Assembly: GCA_012837885.1 (NCBI GenBank)
Contig: DUQI01000095.1
Span: forward strand, 1-57,831
Origin: Fastidiosipila sp.
GTDB lineage: Bacteria; Bacillota; Clostridia; Saccharofermentanales; DTU023
Reading direction: 5' to 3'
Length of the DNA stretch: 57,831 nt
Shown: one piece after another, positions 38,861 to 48,571 of the stretch
How the letters are laid out: the number at the start of each line of letters is the position of its first letter
Numbering within the stretch: the first letter of the stretch is position 1
Translations under genes and position numbers: made by a program
The notes under the pieces: model-generated
Databases searched by the model: none
What the model saw: only the letters and a program-made list of their open reading frames with translations
What the model was told of the DNA's origin: nothing

Positions 38861-39560
38861 ACGATTCTCCTTTCAACGAACCGAAAAACTGTCGGAAATA
38901 GCCATCGACACTCTTTCCTTCCTCGCTCCTTAGTTCCTCAACCTGACGGTCGAGCCGAATGGTCCCCTCGTCCATGAAGATCACGCGATCAAACAACATT
39001 TCGACATCACTGACCAGATGCGTACTGATCAAGAGCGTGCTGCCCGGATTGTAGTTTCTTAAGATACCTTCCAGAATCGATTCACGTGATGCCGGGTCGA
39101 TACCGCTCATCGGTTCATCGAGAATATAAAACGGTACATCGCGACTCATCACGAGCGTCAAGTGTGCTTTTTCCTGCATACCTTTCGACATCGTCTTCAA
39201 CGGTTGTTTCAATTCGAGACGAAAATCCGCGAGCATCTGCTCCGCTTTTTGTCGATTAAAGTCCTGATAGAAGGATGAAAAGATGGAAAATGCCTCATCC
39301 ATCGTCATCCACACGCCCAAATACGTTTGCTCCGGCAGGTAGCTGACCATGCTGTACGCTTCGTTCGGGTGAAACGCCCCGATTCTAATTTCTCCTTCGT
39401 CCGGCTGTAAAAGTCCCATAATTAACTTGATCAAGGTTGTTTTACCGCAGCCGTTCGGTCCTAGAAGACCGATAATTTCACCTTCGTTTAGTACGAGGTT
39501 AATGTTCTCTATCCCGCGCCTCGTGTGATATCTGCGGGTCAGGTTCGTGACATTCACCAT
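38850..39560 (-). CDS. ABC transporter ATP-binding protein
   Basis: 236 aa; GLLGPNGCGKTTLIKLIMG, MSKGMQEKAHLTLVMSRDVPFYILDEPMSGIDP. Confidence 0.92.
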   Translation of the reverse strand: MVNVTNLTRRYHTRRGIENINLVLNEGEIIGLLGPNGCGKTTLIKLIMGLLQPDEGEIRIGAFHPNEAYSMVSYLPEQTYLGVWMTMDEAFSIFSSFYQDFNRQKAEQMLADFRLELKQPLKTMSKGMQEKAHLTLVMSRDVPFYILDEPMSGIDPASRESILEGILRNYNPGSTLLISTHLVSDVEMLFDRVIFMDEGTIRLDRQVEELRSEEGKSVDGYFRQFFGSLKGESYVR

Positions 39561-39561
39561 A

Positions 39562-39927
39562 CTATTCTTCCATCCATCCCTTCTCTATCAACTCCAACGT
39601 GTCATCCCGGCCGATGCCGAGTGACTTCATTTTTTGTACGAACTCTTGCAATGCTTCCTTCGATTTTTCCGCACGCAGTGATTTGATCAGCTCGTCTGAA
39701 GCGATCACAAATCGACCAGACGTCCGCTCACTTTTCGTCAACTCCATGCGATCCATCTCATAGAACGCTTTTTGCACCGTATTCGGATTTACGCCATATT
39801 CCATCGCTACTTCACGCACCGACGGCAGTTGATCTCCCCTAGCCAGTCGACCGGAGAGTATGTCACCTTGAAAGATGTCCATAATCTGCAAATAGATCGG
39901 GACATCTGTTGAAAATGCATAGCTCAC
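39562..39927 (-). CDS. GntR family (YtrA subfamily) transcriptional regulator
   Basis: 121 aa; DVPIYLQIMDIFQGDILSGRLARGDQLPSVREVAMEYGVNPNTVQKAFYEMDRMEL. Confidence 0.9.
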   Translation of the reverse strand: MSYAFSTDVPIYLQIMDIFQGDILSGRLARGDQLPSVREVAMEYGVNPNTVQKAFYEMDRMELTKSERTSGRFVIASDELIKSLRAEKSKEALQEFVQKMKSLGIGRDDTLELIEKGWMEE

Positions 39928-39938
39928 GGCTTCCTCCC

Positions 39939-39974
39939 TGTATTATTGTATTAGCATCGTAATACAGCAATACA
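39939..39974. promoter_or_regulatory. Long dyad operator at the ytrA-like promoter
   Basis: TGTATTATTGTATTA-GCATCG-TAATACAGCAATACA: 13/15 dyad match; overlaps minus-strand TTGACG-17-TACGAT. Confidence 0.75.
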
Positions 39975-40111
39975 CTCGCGTCAATAGTTATTTTGTAAAA
40001 TCGATGTAAGGTTTCTTCTCGAGATTTACCGAATTCCAATCCTTATTTGGTGAGGTTTATCTTTGATACAATAGATCCGACATCGACCAAGGCTCGAAAG
40101 GAGCGCAGAAT

Positions 40112-40687
40112 ATGGACTATCGTTTGGCCACTGCAGCCGATATACCGGCTGTCGAAAAACTGCAGCAGCGCTATCACGTCAGTACGATTTCAGAAGAGGA
40201 TCGTCCCGATGGCTTCGTCACGACACTGTTCACGCCGGAGCAGTTTCTTGCCCTGATCGAAAAAGAAGACGGTCTCAGTATCGCCGTCGATGGTGACGAA
40301 GTTGTCGGCTATGCGATGGCAGCTTCCTGGGATTACTGGGCGGCATGGCCGTTGTTTCAGCACATGATCGCTGATTTGCCGACGATGGAGTATCTCGGTC
40401 AGAAGTTAGATACAAAAAACTCCTATCAGTACGGCCCGATCTGTGTCGATAAAAAATACCGGTCGAGTGATGTGTTTCCGAACCTGTTTGAGTTTTCCAG
40501 ACGCGAGATGAACAAGCGTTTCCCCATACTGATTACTTTTATCAACAGCATCAACGGCCGCTCGATGCGAGCGCATGAAAAAATAGAGCTCGACATTATC
40601 AAACCGTTCGACTTTAACCAGAACCACTATTTCGCGCTCGGTTACGATGCGGCGAAACGCACACCCGGTTCTACGTTAGCACCTTGA
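40112..40687 (+). CDS. GNAT family N-acetyltransferase
   Basis: 191 aa; MDYRLATAADIPAVEKLQQRYHV; IVGYAMA-like EVVGYAMAASWDYW. Confidence 0.65.
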   Translation: MDYRLATAADIPAVEKLQQRYHVSTISEEDRPDGFVTTLFTPEQFLALIEKEDGLSIAVDGDEVVGYAMAASWDYWAAWPLFQHMIADLPTMEYLGQKLDTKNSYQYGPICVDKKYRSSDVFPNLFEFSRREMNKRFPILITFINSINGRSMRAHEKIELDIIKPFDFNQNHYFALGYDAAKRTPGSTLAP

Positions 40688-40743
40688 ATAAAGATCCTTA
40701 ATGCCCGCTACCTCGATAACGATACATCTTTAAAAGTGGAAAG

Positions 40744-40763
40744 CCCCGGTCAAACCGGGGCCT
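40744..40763 (-). terminator. Hairpin terminator downstream of the peroxiredoxin gene
   Basis: gccccggtcaaaccggggcc; minus strand continues TTTCCACTTTT. Confidence 0.6.
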
Positions 40764-40792
40764 CCAGTATTATGTAGCGAGTGACAATTGGC

Positions 40793-41473
40793 TTATTTAT
40801 CGGGCTTAAAGGTCAGGAACCAGTCCTTCATCTCGTAGCCTTCTTCTTTTACCTTCTCAACGCGTTCCTTGATCGCGCCGCAGGTACCGGGCGGGGGCAA
40901 GATTACGTCTTTACCGGGCTCCCAGTTAGCCGGCAATGCTACGCTTTCCGCATCAGCTTTTTGCAAGCCGATCAGGATGCGCTTGATCTCGGCAAAGTTA
41001 CGGCCTAATGCCGCCGGGTAGTAAAGAATCGTGCGGATCGTGCTTTCCGGATCGATGAAGAACACCGCGCGCACCGCGCTCGTATCCGACTCGCCCTGCA
41101 ACATGCCGTACTTTTCCGCCACTTCCATCTTCAAGTCGGCGATCACCGGGAATTCGATCTGCGGGTTTTCAATGCCATTCCAGGAATAGCCGCGAATCGC
41201 ATTCAACCAAGCCAGGTGCGAATGAATCGAGTCGATCGAAAGCCCGATCAATTCGGTGTTCAGTGCTTTGAACTCTTCGTACATGCTCTGGAATGTCATG
41301 AATTCCGTCGTACATACCGGCGTAAAGTCGGCCGGATGCGAGAAGATGATCGACCACTTGCCCTTGTAATCTTCAGGAAACTTGATCTCACCTTGCGTCG
41401 TCGTCGCCACAAAATGCGGTGCTTCCGTACCGATCAAGGGGAAATTAACAGTTTTTTGTTCTTGTTCGTGCAT
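40793..41473 (-). CDS. Peroxiredoxin (1-Cys/Prx6-like, AhpC/TSA family)
   Basis: 226 aa; SHPADFTPVCTTEFMTFQ; C-terminal NWEPGKDVILPPPGT. Confidence 0.92.
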   Translation of the reverse strand: MHEQEQKTVNFPLIGTEAPHFVATTTQGEIKFPEDYKGKWSIIFSHPADFTPVCTTEFMTFQSMYEEFKALNTELIGLSIDSIHSHLAWLNAIRGYSWNGIENPQIEFPVIADLKMEVAEKYGMLQGESDTSAVRAVFFIDPESTIRTILYYPAALGRNFAEIKRILIGLQKADAESVALPANWEPGKDVILPPPGTCGAIKERVEKVKEEGYEMKDWFLTFKPDK

Positions 41474-41504
41474 AAAATCCTCCGTGTTATCTTTTTGATT
41501 TTTG

Positions 41505-41909
41505 TTATCGTTTTTTAGCGCAGTCCCGGCAGATACCTTTCAGGACTACTTCTTCCGAATAGATTTCGAACCCCTCCAGCTCGCGTTCATAGCAAAGCTT
41601 CTCTCTCGGGAAATCGAATATCCGGTTGCAATCGAGACATAGGAAATGGCCGTGATCATCGGTCACATAATCATATCTCGTACCGAGTTGGTTCGTCGTC
41701 ACCGAGCGGATAAGTCCGCTCTTGGTAAATGCATGCAACGTGTTATAAACGGTCGCTTTGGAAAGTGTCGGAATACGCGTCTTCAATTGATGGTACAACT
41801 GTTCCGCCGTAGGATGATTCTTCTCATTCATCAAATGCTCGAGAATTTTCACGCGCTGATAGGACGGTTTGATTCCCGATTTTGACAATTGTTCAACAGC
41901 TTTTTGCAT
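41505..41909 (-). CDS. perR: Fur family regulator, PerR-like
   Basis: 134 aa; HPTAEQLYHQLKTRIPTLSKATVYNTLHAF, DDHGHFLCLDCNRIFDF, CRDC; operon with peroxiredoxin. Confidence 0.85.
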   Translation of the reverse strand: MQKAVEQLSKSGIKPSYQRVKILEHLMNEKNHPTAEQLYHQLKTRIPTLSKATVYNTLHAFTKSGLIRSVTTNQLGTRYDYVTDDHGHFLCLDCNRIFDFPREKLCYERELEGFEIYSEEVVLKGICRDCAKKR

Positions 41910-41945
41910 CGATCACGATCTCCTTTCTCTTTCACTTGCAGTTTG

Positions 41946-41974
41946 ATAATAGCACTAATTTTAGTTCATGTCAA
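41946..41974 (-). promoter_or_regulatory. Promoter of perR-prx
   Basis: Minus strand TTGACA-17 nt-TATTAT. Confidence 0.8.
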
Positions 41975-41977
41975 AGT

Positions 41978-41992
41978 TTAGAATTATTCTAA
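41978..41992. promoter_or_regulatory. Per box-like operator
   Basis: TTAGAATTATTCTAA, perfect 7-1-7 palindrome close to the Per box TTATAATnATTATAA, 3 nt from the -35. Confidence 0.8.
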
Positions 41993-42017
41993 TTTGGTGT
42001 AACGTGTCTGACGAAAA

Positions 42018-42056
42018 TAAAAAAACAGGTCTGCCTACGTTTCGCAGACAGACCTG
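42018..42056 (-). terminator. Intrinsic terminator of the pdh operon
   Basis: Minus strand tgcaggtctg...cagacctgttttttt downstream of lpd. Confidence 0.7.
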
Positions 42057-42078
42057 CAAGACATTCGTCTCTTTCGAT

Positions 42079-43476
42079 TTAGATGTGAATCGGCCCCTCG
42101 ATCGCGCCACGCATCGCTTCGACGATGCCTTCCGACAGAGTTGGATGTGCGTGCATCATATGAATCACATCGGCCGGCAGGAGTTCGGAGCTCTTCGCGA
42201 GCAAGATCTCATGGATCAGCTCCGTCGCTTCGGCACCGACGATATGTCCGCCGAGAAGCTCTTCCGTCTCGTCATCAATCAAGATCTTAACCATGCCTTC
42301 GGCCTGACCGGATGCGACGGCTTTACCGACGCCGACAAACGGGAAACTCAGTTTTTTGTAAGCAATCTTTTCATCTTTTAGTTTCTTTTCCGTATAACCG
42401 AAGCTCGCGACTTGCGGTTCACAGTACGTGACCGACGGGATCGCCGAGAGATCGACGCCTTTTTTCGTGTTGCGACCGGCCATATGCTCGACCGCGATCT
42501 CGCCTTCACTCGAGGCGACGTGAGCCAGTAACGGCGTACGGACGACGTCTCCGATCGCATAGATGCCTTCGATATCGGTCTTCAGATAATCACCGACCTT
42601 GATGAAGCCACCGTCGTCGAGCGCGACACCGGCGTCCTCCAACTTCAGACCATCGGTATTCGGTATACGACCGACTGACACGAGGATCATCTCGACGTCG
42701 ACATCACTTTTTTTACCGTCCGGTGCTTCCAGCGTGACGCGGTGCAGATCACCATTTTTTTCCTGTGACAACGCCTTGGTCGACGTATAGATCTTGATGC
42801 CGCGCTTCATAAATGATTTCGCCAGAATATCGACCGATTCTTTATCTTCGATCGGCAGGATCTGATCGAGCATCTCCACCAGATGAATCTCGACGCCAAA
42901 GCTGTTTAGGATATGGGCAAACTCGACACCGATCGCACCGGCACCCAAGATCAGCATGCTCTTCGGCAGCTTTTCCAGCATAATCGCTCCGGTCGAAGAG
43001 AGAATCGTTTTTTCATCGATCGGAAAGCCCGGGATTTCCCGCGGCCGCGAACCGGTCGCGATAAGCAGGTTTTTTCCTTTAAGTACTGAACCGTCGGAGA
43101 GTTCTACTTCGCCTTTAGCGAGCCGTACGGCTTCTCCCTTAATTAATTCGATCTTATTCTTTTTCAGAAGATGGGCGATACCGCGTGAAAGCTGCGTCGC
43201 CGCCTTTCTCGATTTATCGAATACTCTCTTATAATCGAAACCTTCCAGGTCGACCTTGATTCCCATATCGGCCAGACCGTCCGCAGCTTTGAACACGGCC
43301 GCCTGATGGATCAGGGCTTTTGACGGAATGCAGCCGACATTGAGGCAGACGCCGCCCGGTTTATCTTTTTCGATCACGGCTGAGGTCAGACCGAGCTGCG
43401 CGGCGCGAATGGCCGCGACATACCCGCCCGGACCGGCGCCGATGACCAACACATCGTATTGTTTATCTTGTGCCAC
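42079..43476 (-). CDS. lpdA: Dihydrolipoyl dehydrogenase (E3)
   Basis: 465 aa; VIGAGPGGYVAAIRAAQLG, GGVCLNVGCIPSKALI, HAHPTLSE. Confidence 0.96.
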   Translation of the reverse strand: MAQDKQYDVLVIGAGPGGYVAAIRAAQLGLTSAVIEKDKPGGVCLNVGCIPSKALIHQAAVFKAADGLADMGIKVDLEGFDYKRVFDKSRKAATQLSRGIAHLLKKNKIELIKGEAVRLAKGEVELSDGSVLKGKNLLIATGSRPREIPGFPIDEKTILSSTGAIMLEKLPKSMLILGAGAIGVEFAHILNSFGVEIHLVEMLDQILPIEDKESVDILAKSFMKRGIKIYTSTKALSQEKNGDLHRVTLEAPDGKKSDVDVEMILVSVGRIPNTDGLKLEDAGVALDDGGFIKVGDYLKTDIEGIYAIGDVVRTPLLAHVASSEGEIAVEHMAGRNTKKGVDLSAIPSVTYCEPQVASFGYTEKKLKDEKIAYKKLSFPFVGVGKAVASGQAEGMVKILIDDETEELLGGHIVGAEATELIHEILLAKSSELLPADVIHMMHAHPTLSEGIVEAMRGAIEGPIHI

Positions 43477-43506
43477 TATATTTACTCCTGACTCGATTGA
43501 GCGCTG

Positions 43507-44796
43507 TTAAAACAGCGCCCGGATCGGGGATTCGATCGTATCTTTCAGATCTTTCAAGAACTCGGCGCCGACCGCTCCATCGATCGTTCGATGGTCGCAG
43601 GAGAGCGTCAATTTCATGGTCTGCCTGATCTCGATCGTATCATCGTCTCTGACTACTGGCTCTTTCTTGATCGCACCGACGGCGAGGATCGCCGAGCCCG
43701 GTGGATTGATGATCGCCGTGAATTCTTCAATACCGTAGGAGCCGAGGCTGCTTATCGTAAATGTCGCGCCCGTGTACTCTTCCGGTTGCAGTTTGCCTTC
43801 TCTCGCCTTTTCGATTAGAACAGCGAGGTCGCTTTCAATCTCCTTGATTCCCTTTTGCTCACAATTTCTCACGACCGGCGTAATCAGGCCGTCCGGTTGA
43901 GCGACAGCGAGACCGATATCGATGTTGCCGTGTTCGACAATTTTGTCTTCATACCAGGTCGAATTAACGCGTCGGTGACGTTTCAGGGTTTCGGCGATAA
44001 GCTTGATCAAAAACGCATTGACCGATACTTTCTGGTCGGCCGTCTTGTTCAAGAGACTTCTCGCTTGCATCAAATCGTCCATCTCGACCGAGAGTTTCAG
44101 ATAATAATGTGGCGCAGTGTACTTCGACTCCGCCAGACGCTCGGCGACGATGCGCCGCACCTTGCTGTGCGGGATCTCCACATCTTCAGTCGTTTTAATA
44201 AGGCTTGCAACCGCCGCTTTTGTCGCCGTCGGCTTGACCCCGTCGGCGATCGCTTTTTCGACATCAGCCTTGACAATGCGGCCCGAGGGGCCACTGCCGG
44301 TAACGAGCCCCAGATCGAGATCGTGTTGCTTGGCGATCTTTCTGGCCAGAGGCGATGAGCGGACCACACCGTCATTTTCATCTTCTCGTCCAGACGCTGC
44401 ATCGTTTTCGTCAACCTTCGTCGCCGGCTCAGGTTTCTCTTCCGGTTCGTCGACCGGATCCGCTTCGACTGTCGTCTCATCTTTATCCACCGGTGCCTTC
44501 TTGACCGGAAGATCGGCCGCCACTTCTTCGAGTAGGCCGGAGATATCCTCACCTTCCTCCCCGATAATGGCGATCGGTTCGCCGACAGCCGCTTCAGAAC
44601 CTTCACCTTTGAGGATTTTTAAGACAACACCGTCGTAGGTGCCCTCATAATCCATTGTGGCTTTGTCCGTCTCGACTTCAAGCAGAATGTCACCTGAACT
44701 GACTTTATCTCCTTCTTTTACATTCCATTTCGCGATGTGCCCTTCCGACATCGTCGGCGATAAGGCGAGCATCGGTATTTTTTCAGCCATAGTCAC
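43507..44796 (-). CDS. pdhC: Dihydrolipoamide acetyltransferase (E2) of pyruvate dehydrogenase
   Basis: 429 aa; lipoyl EVETDKATMDYEG, peripheral subunit-binding SSPLARKIAKQHDLDL, catalytic SCDHRTIDGAVGAEFL. Confidence 0.95.
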   Translation of the reverse strand: MTMAEKIPMLALSPTMSEGHIAKWNVKEGDKVSSGDILLEVETDKATMDYEGTYDGVVLKILKGEGSEAAVGEPIAIIGEEGEDISGLLEEVAADLPVKKAPVDKDETTVEADPVDEPEEKPEPATKVDENDAASGREDENDGVVRSSPLARKIAKQHDLDLGLVTGSGPSGRIVKADVEKAIADGVKPTATKAAVASLIKTTEDVEIPHSKVRRIVAERLAESKYTAPHYYLKLSVEMDDLMQARSLLNKTADQKVSVNAFLIKLIAETLKRHRRVNSTWYEDKIVEHGNIDIGLAVAQPDGLITPVVRNCEQKGIKEIESDLAVLIEKAREGKLQPEEYTGATFTISSLGSYGIEEFTAIINPPGSAILAVGAIKKEPVVRDDDTIEIRQTMKLTLSCDHRTIDGAVGAEFLKDLKDTIESPIRALF

Positions 44797-44841
44797 TCCT
44801 TAATTGCCGACCGGAGCGGTCGGCAGTTAGTAATCATCTGT

Positions 44842-45822
44842 CTATTTGAGGTACAAGACCTCTTTGGCGGCCGCCACGATCTTATCGACCGTCGGCTGAG
44901 CTGCCAGTTCGAGTTTGTGGTTGTAGGGCATCGGCACGTCTTCCGATGAGACGAGTTCGACCGGCGCATCGAGCAGATCGAAACAGTTTCTCGAAATCAG
45001 CCACGCGACATGCGAACCGACGCTGGCAAACGGCCAGGACTCGTCGATGACGACGGCGCGATTCGTTTTCTTAACGGAATCGTAGATCGCCTTCTCATCG
45101 AGCGGGCGGATCGATCGGAGGTCGACGACTTCGGCATCGACGCCCAGTTTTTCGAGCTGTTCGGCCGCCTTCAATACCATGTGAAGCGGTTTGGCATGCA
45201 CGATCAGGGAGATATCCTTACCTTCTCTTTTGATGTCGGCTTCGCCGAACGGAATCAGGTATTCTTCTTCCGGCACTTCACCTTTCAGGTTGTACATCAT
45301 CTCGGCTTCCATAAAGATCACCGGGTTATCGTCCCGGATCGCCGTCTTCAAAAGCCCCTTGGCGTCGTACGGCGTCGCCGGCGTCACGACCTTCAGGCCC
45401 GGAATGTGGGCATATATCGACTGCAGTGCCTGCGAGTGCTGTGAGGCAAGATACTCGGCCGGACCGTTCGGTCCACGAAAGACGATCGGCATGGAAAACT
45501 GTCCACCCGACATGTAGCGCATTTTGGCCGCGCTGTTCACAACCGTATCGTAGGCCATCAGGGAAAAGTTGAAAGTCATCCATTCGACGATCGGGCGCAA
45601 ACCGACCATCGCCGCACCGACGGCGATCCCGGTAAATCCTTCTTCAGCGATCGGGGTGTCGATCACACGTTTCTCGCCGTGTTTCGATAAAAGTCCCTGC
45701 GTCACTTTGTAAGCGCCGTCATACTGGGCGACTTCCTCACCCAGAATAAAGACGCGTTCATCTCTTGCGATCTCCTCATCAATCGCCTGGCGAATGGCTT
45801 CTCTAAATGTAATTTCTGGCAT
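44842..45822 (-). CDS. pdhB: Pyruvate dehydrogenase E1 beta
   Basis: MPEITFREAIRQAIDEEIARDERVFILGEEVAQYDGAYKVT; start refined from 45900 to 45822. Confidence 0.95.
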   Translation of the reverse strand: MPEITFREAIRQAIDEEIARDERVFILGEEVAQYDGAYKVTQGLLSKHGEKRVIDTPIAEEGFTGIAVGAAMVGLRPIVEWMTFNFSLMAYDTVVNSAAKMRYMSGGQFSMPIVFRGPNGPAEYLASQHSQALQSIYAHIPGLKVVTPATPYDAKGLLKTAIRDDNPVIFMEAEMMYNLKGEVPEEEYLIPFGEADIKREGKDISLIVHAKPLHMVLKAAEQLEKLGVDAEVVDLRSIRPLDEKAIYDSVKKTNRAVVIDESWPFASVGSHVAWLISRNCFDLLDAPVELVSSEDVPMPYNHKLELAAQPTVDKIVAAAKEVLYLK

Positions 45823-45832
45823 ATAAGTCTCC

Positions 45833-46816
45833 TTAGACGTAAATATCTTCGTACAGGGCTTCCGGTTCCGGATCAGGACTGTTTTCAGCGAATTCAGCAC
45901 TATCGTCGGCTATCTTCTTCGCCTTCTTATCGATCTCCTGATACTCCTCTTCGGTCAACAGTCCGTCATGGATCATGTCGGACTTCAGGAAAAGGATCGG
46001 ATCTTGTTTTCGGTACTCGTCCAGTTCCTCGCGTGTACGGTATTTGCCTGGGTCGCTCATCGAATGACCACGGTAACGATACGTTCTGGCTTCGAGCAGG
46101 GTCGGAATCCCCTCTTCCTTGGCCCGCGCTACCGCTTCCTTCGTAGCCTCATACATTTCAAGCACATCCATACCGTTGACCAGCGCGCCCGGAATATCGT
46201 AGGAGCAACCCTTTTTATAAAGATCGTGAACAGCGGAGATACGTCTGAAATCGGTACCCATGCCGTACTGGTTGTTCTCAACGATATAGACAATCGGCAA
46301 CTCCCAGACCTTCGCCAGATTCAGCGCCTCATGGAACGCGCCCTGATGGATCGCACCGTCGCCGAAATAGCAGAGCACGACGCCGTCTTCTTCCAGATAC
46401 TTGATCTTGAACGCGACACCGGTCGCCAGCGGCATGTGACTGCCGACAATACCGTGCCCGCCGAGCATATGATTTTCAGCATCGAACATATGCATCGAAC
46501 CGCCCTTGCCTTTGGCACAGCCGGTCGCTTTGCCGTACATCTCCGCCATCAGGGCATCGGCCGACATACCGGCGACGAGCGCATGCGCATGGTCACGGTA
46601 AGTCGTCATCACATAGTCCTTCTTCAAATCGAGAGCCGCCATCGAGCCGACTGCGACGGCCTCCTGACCAATATAGAGGTGAAGGAAGCCACCGATTTTC
46701 TGCAAGCCGTACATCTGCGCGGCCTTCTCTTCGACCCGCCTTATGATGACCATTTCCTCGAGCAATTTCAAAAGGAAATCGCGGTCGTATTTATCAGCGA
46801 TACGTTTCTCAGCCAT
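45833..46816 (-). CDS. pdhA: Pyruvate dehydrogenase E1 alpha
   Basis: TPP motif CYFGDGAIHQGAFHEALNLAKVWELPIVYIVENNQ; YRYRGHSMSDPGKYR; start at 46816. Confidence 0.95.
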   Translation of the reverse strand: MAEKRIADKYDRDFLLKLLEEMVIIRRVEEKAAQMYGLQKIGGFLHLYIGQEAVAVGSMAALDLKKDYVMTTYRDHAHALVAGMSADALMAEMYGKATGCAKGKGGSMHMFDAENHMLGGHGIVGSHMPLATGVAFKIKYLEEDGVVLCYFGDGAIHQGAFHEALNLAKVWELPIVYIVENNQYGMGTDFRRISAVHDLYKKGCSYDIPGALVNGMDVLEMYEATKEAVARAKEEGIPTLLEARTYRYRGHSMSDPGKYRTREELDEYRKQDPILFLKSDMIHDGLLTEEEYQEIDKKAKKIADDSAEFAENSPDPEPEALYEDIYV

Positions 46817-47252
46817 CGATGTCCTCCTTTGCAAATTGCACGACTTCTCTTTCACCTTTCATCGGTTTGAACCAGACGGCTTCTTCGATGATCGTTTCCA
46901 AAACGACGAAATCAGTACTGGCCGTATTGACTTTCCAGAACACAGCGAGTTTCTGACCGATCGCCTCGATCACCTGTGCTTTGAGCGACGGATTATCGAG
47001 TATGTTGATGCCTCCCGACACGTTGATCACCTGATCTAGCGCACGCGTCTGGATCATCCACTCGACATGATTATTGCCGTCCAGTTGCATCACTTTGGGA
47101 AAGTCCGGCGATGTCACGGCGAACAGTGCGCCCGGCCATTGCGGCAGGATGAGTGGTGTCATCCAGCGCAGATGCGGTTTTCCGTCTTTGTCGACAGTCG
47201 CCATCACGCCCGTTTTCGAGTCGTCCAATACGGCAGCGATCTTGTCCATCAT
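46809..47252 (-). CDS. Pyridoxamine 5'-phosphate oxidase (PPOX)-family protein
   Basis: MDKIAAVLDDSKTGVMATVDKDGKPHLRWMTPLI; stop overlaps the pdhA start. Start approximate. Confidence 0.8.
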   Translation of the reverse strand: MMDKIAAVLDDSKTGVMATVDKDGKPHLRWMTPLILPQWPGALFAVTSPDFPKVMQLDGNNHVEWMIQTRALDQVINVSGGINILDNPSLKAQVIEAIGQKLAVFWKVNTASTDFVVLETIIEEAVWFKPMKGEREVVQFAKEDIDG

Positions 47253-47389
47253 TGATTTTTTATCCACTAGGGGCCTCCTTGTATCGAAGTCAGCCAGTCG
47301 GCCGCTCCGTGTATTTCTACTATTAAACAGATTGTACTCAGCTTTGGCGGCGCTTTCTGTGTCATAGCCATACCTTAACGAAGTGCAAC

Positions 47390-48538
47390 TCACATTCTCA
47401 TCGCGATGCCATCGACGGTCCCGTCAAGAAATTCGATCGACTGACGGATCGAGGCTAGTACGGCCGCTTGAAGTAAATCGTCACTGACACCGAGCGGCTC
47501 TGCACCGAGCGTGCGGTCAATCAGCGCGTCGCGATACATGAATTCGCTAAACGAGACGAGATCGAGTCCACCTTCCACTCCTCTTTTTGCAAGTCGCTTC
47601 ATGCGCGCTCTGGCGCCAATCTGAAAGATCGGCTTCGGTACTGAAAAGAAAGGGCGGCGCGGTCGTCCCATCGCTCCATGAATGAGCTGAAACATCTCCT
47701 TCCAGCTCAGATCGAACCAGCCGAGTGGAATGGCACCCGTCATTTTCCCTTCTGCCGCTCCGGCCAGCGCTTCGCCAATTTGACGAGCCGTCAACGCAGA
47801 TGTTCCACCTTTGGCGTAAAACGTCGCAAACGGCATACTTCGGACCAACTCGACGAGAAAGGTCCAGACGGGACGTCTGCCGGGCTGCGTTCCGAACACA
47901 TAAGGGATGCCGAGAACGGAGACGGCAAAATCAGCTGAGGAAAATGATAACGCCATGTTTTCCTGCTCGACGCGACTTTTGATATAGGGGTGGCGGGAGG
48001 CCAACGAGAGTTCAGGCCACACGCGGTTGAAATACGTAAAATACGATCCGCAGATGACGGCTCGCTTTACACCGGCGGCTTTGGCGAGGCGCAACAGTCG
48101 CTCGAGCGGCTCGTTATTGACTCTGACGAAAGCATCGTAAGCCGGTGCCGGCACCTCGATACGTTCATCGATACCGGCTGCAAACACGAAAACATCGGCA
48201 CCGGAAAAATGAGCCACAAGCCCGTCGTCCGACAGATCGAGATAATTACCGAAAGAGAGCGACAAACCTTCCGGCAGCGAAAATGTCGGTGGCAGTCCCG
48301 GCAAAACCAGCGACCTCACCTCATGACCTCGCGCCAAAAGCTGACGGCTCGCTTCACTACCGAGAAGACCCGTGGCGCCGATCATGAAGACGTTCAGATG
48401 ATGCTTGTTTTCGATGTCAATGTCAGCCAAGATATATATCCCTTTAATTAGTGCTATATGAATCATGCTTATTAAACGGTAAATATCCGTCCCTGACGAA
48501 TCAGTCGCACCTGCGTTACGAATGGCGCAGACTTTCAT
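47390..48538 (-). CDS. NAD-dependent epimerase/dehydratase (SDR)
   Basis: FMIGATGLLGSEASRQLLARGHEV. The real start is probably downstream of 48466. Confidence 0.8.
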   Translation of the reverse strand: MKVCAIRNAGATDSSGTDIYRLISMIHIALIKGIYILADIDIENKHHLNVFMIGATGLLGSEASRQLLARGHEVRSLVLPGLPPTFSLPEGLSLSFGNYLDLSDDGLVAHFSGADVFVFAAGIDERIEVPAPAYDAFVRVNNEPLERLLRLAKAAGVKRAVICGSYFTYFNRVWPELSLASRHPYIKSRVEQENMALSFSSADFAVSVLGIPYVFGTQPGRRPVWTFLVELVRSMPFATFYAKGGTSALTARQIGEALAGAAEGKMTGAIPLGWFDLSWKEMFQLIHGAMGRPRRPFFSVPKPIFQIGARARMKRLAKRGVEGGLDLVSFSEFMYRDALIDRTLGAEPLGVSDDLLQAAVLASIRQSIEFLDGTVDGIAMRM

Positions 48539-48571
48539 TTATGCAACAGACGGTTAGAATGGGAGAAATTC

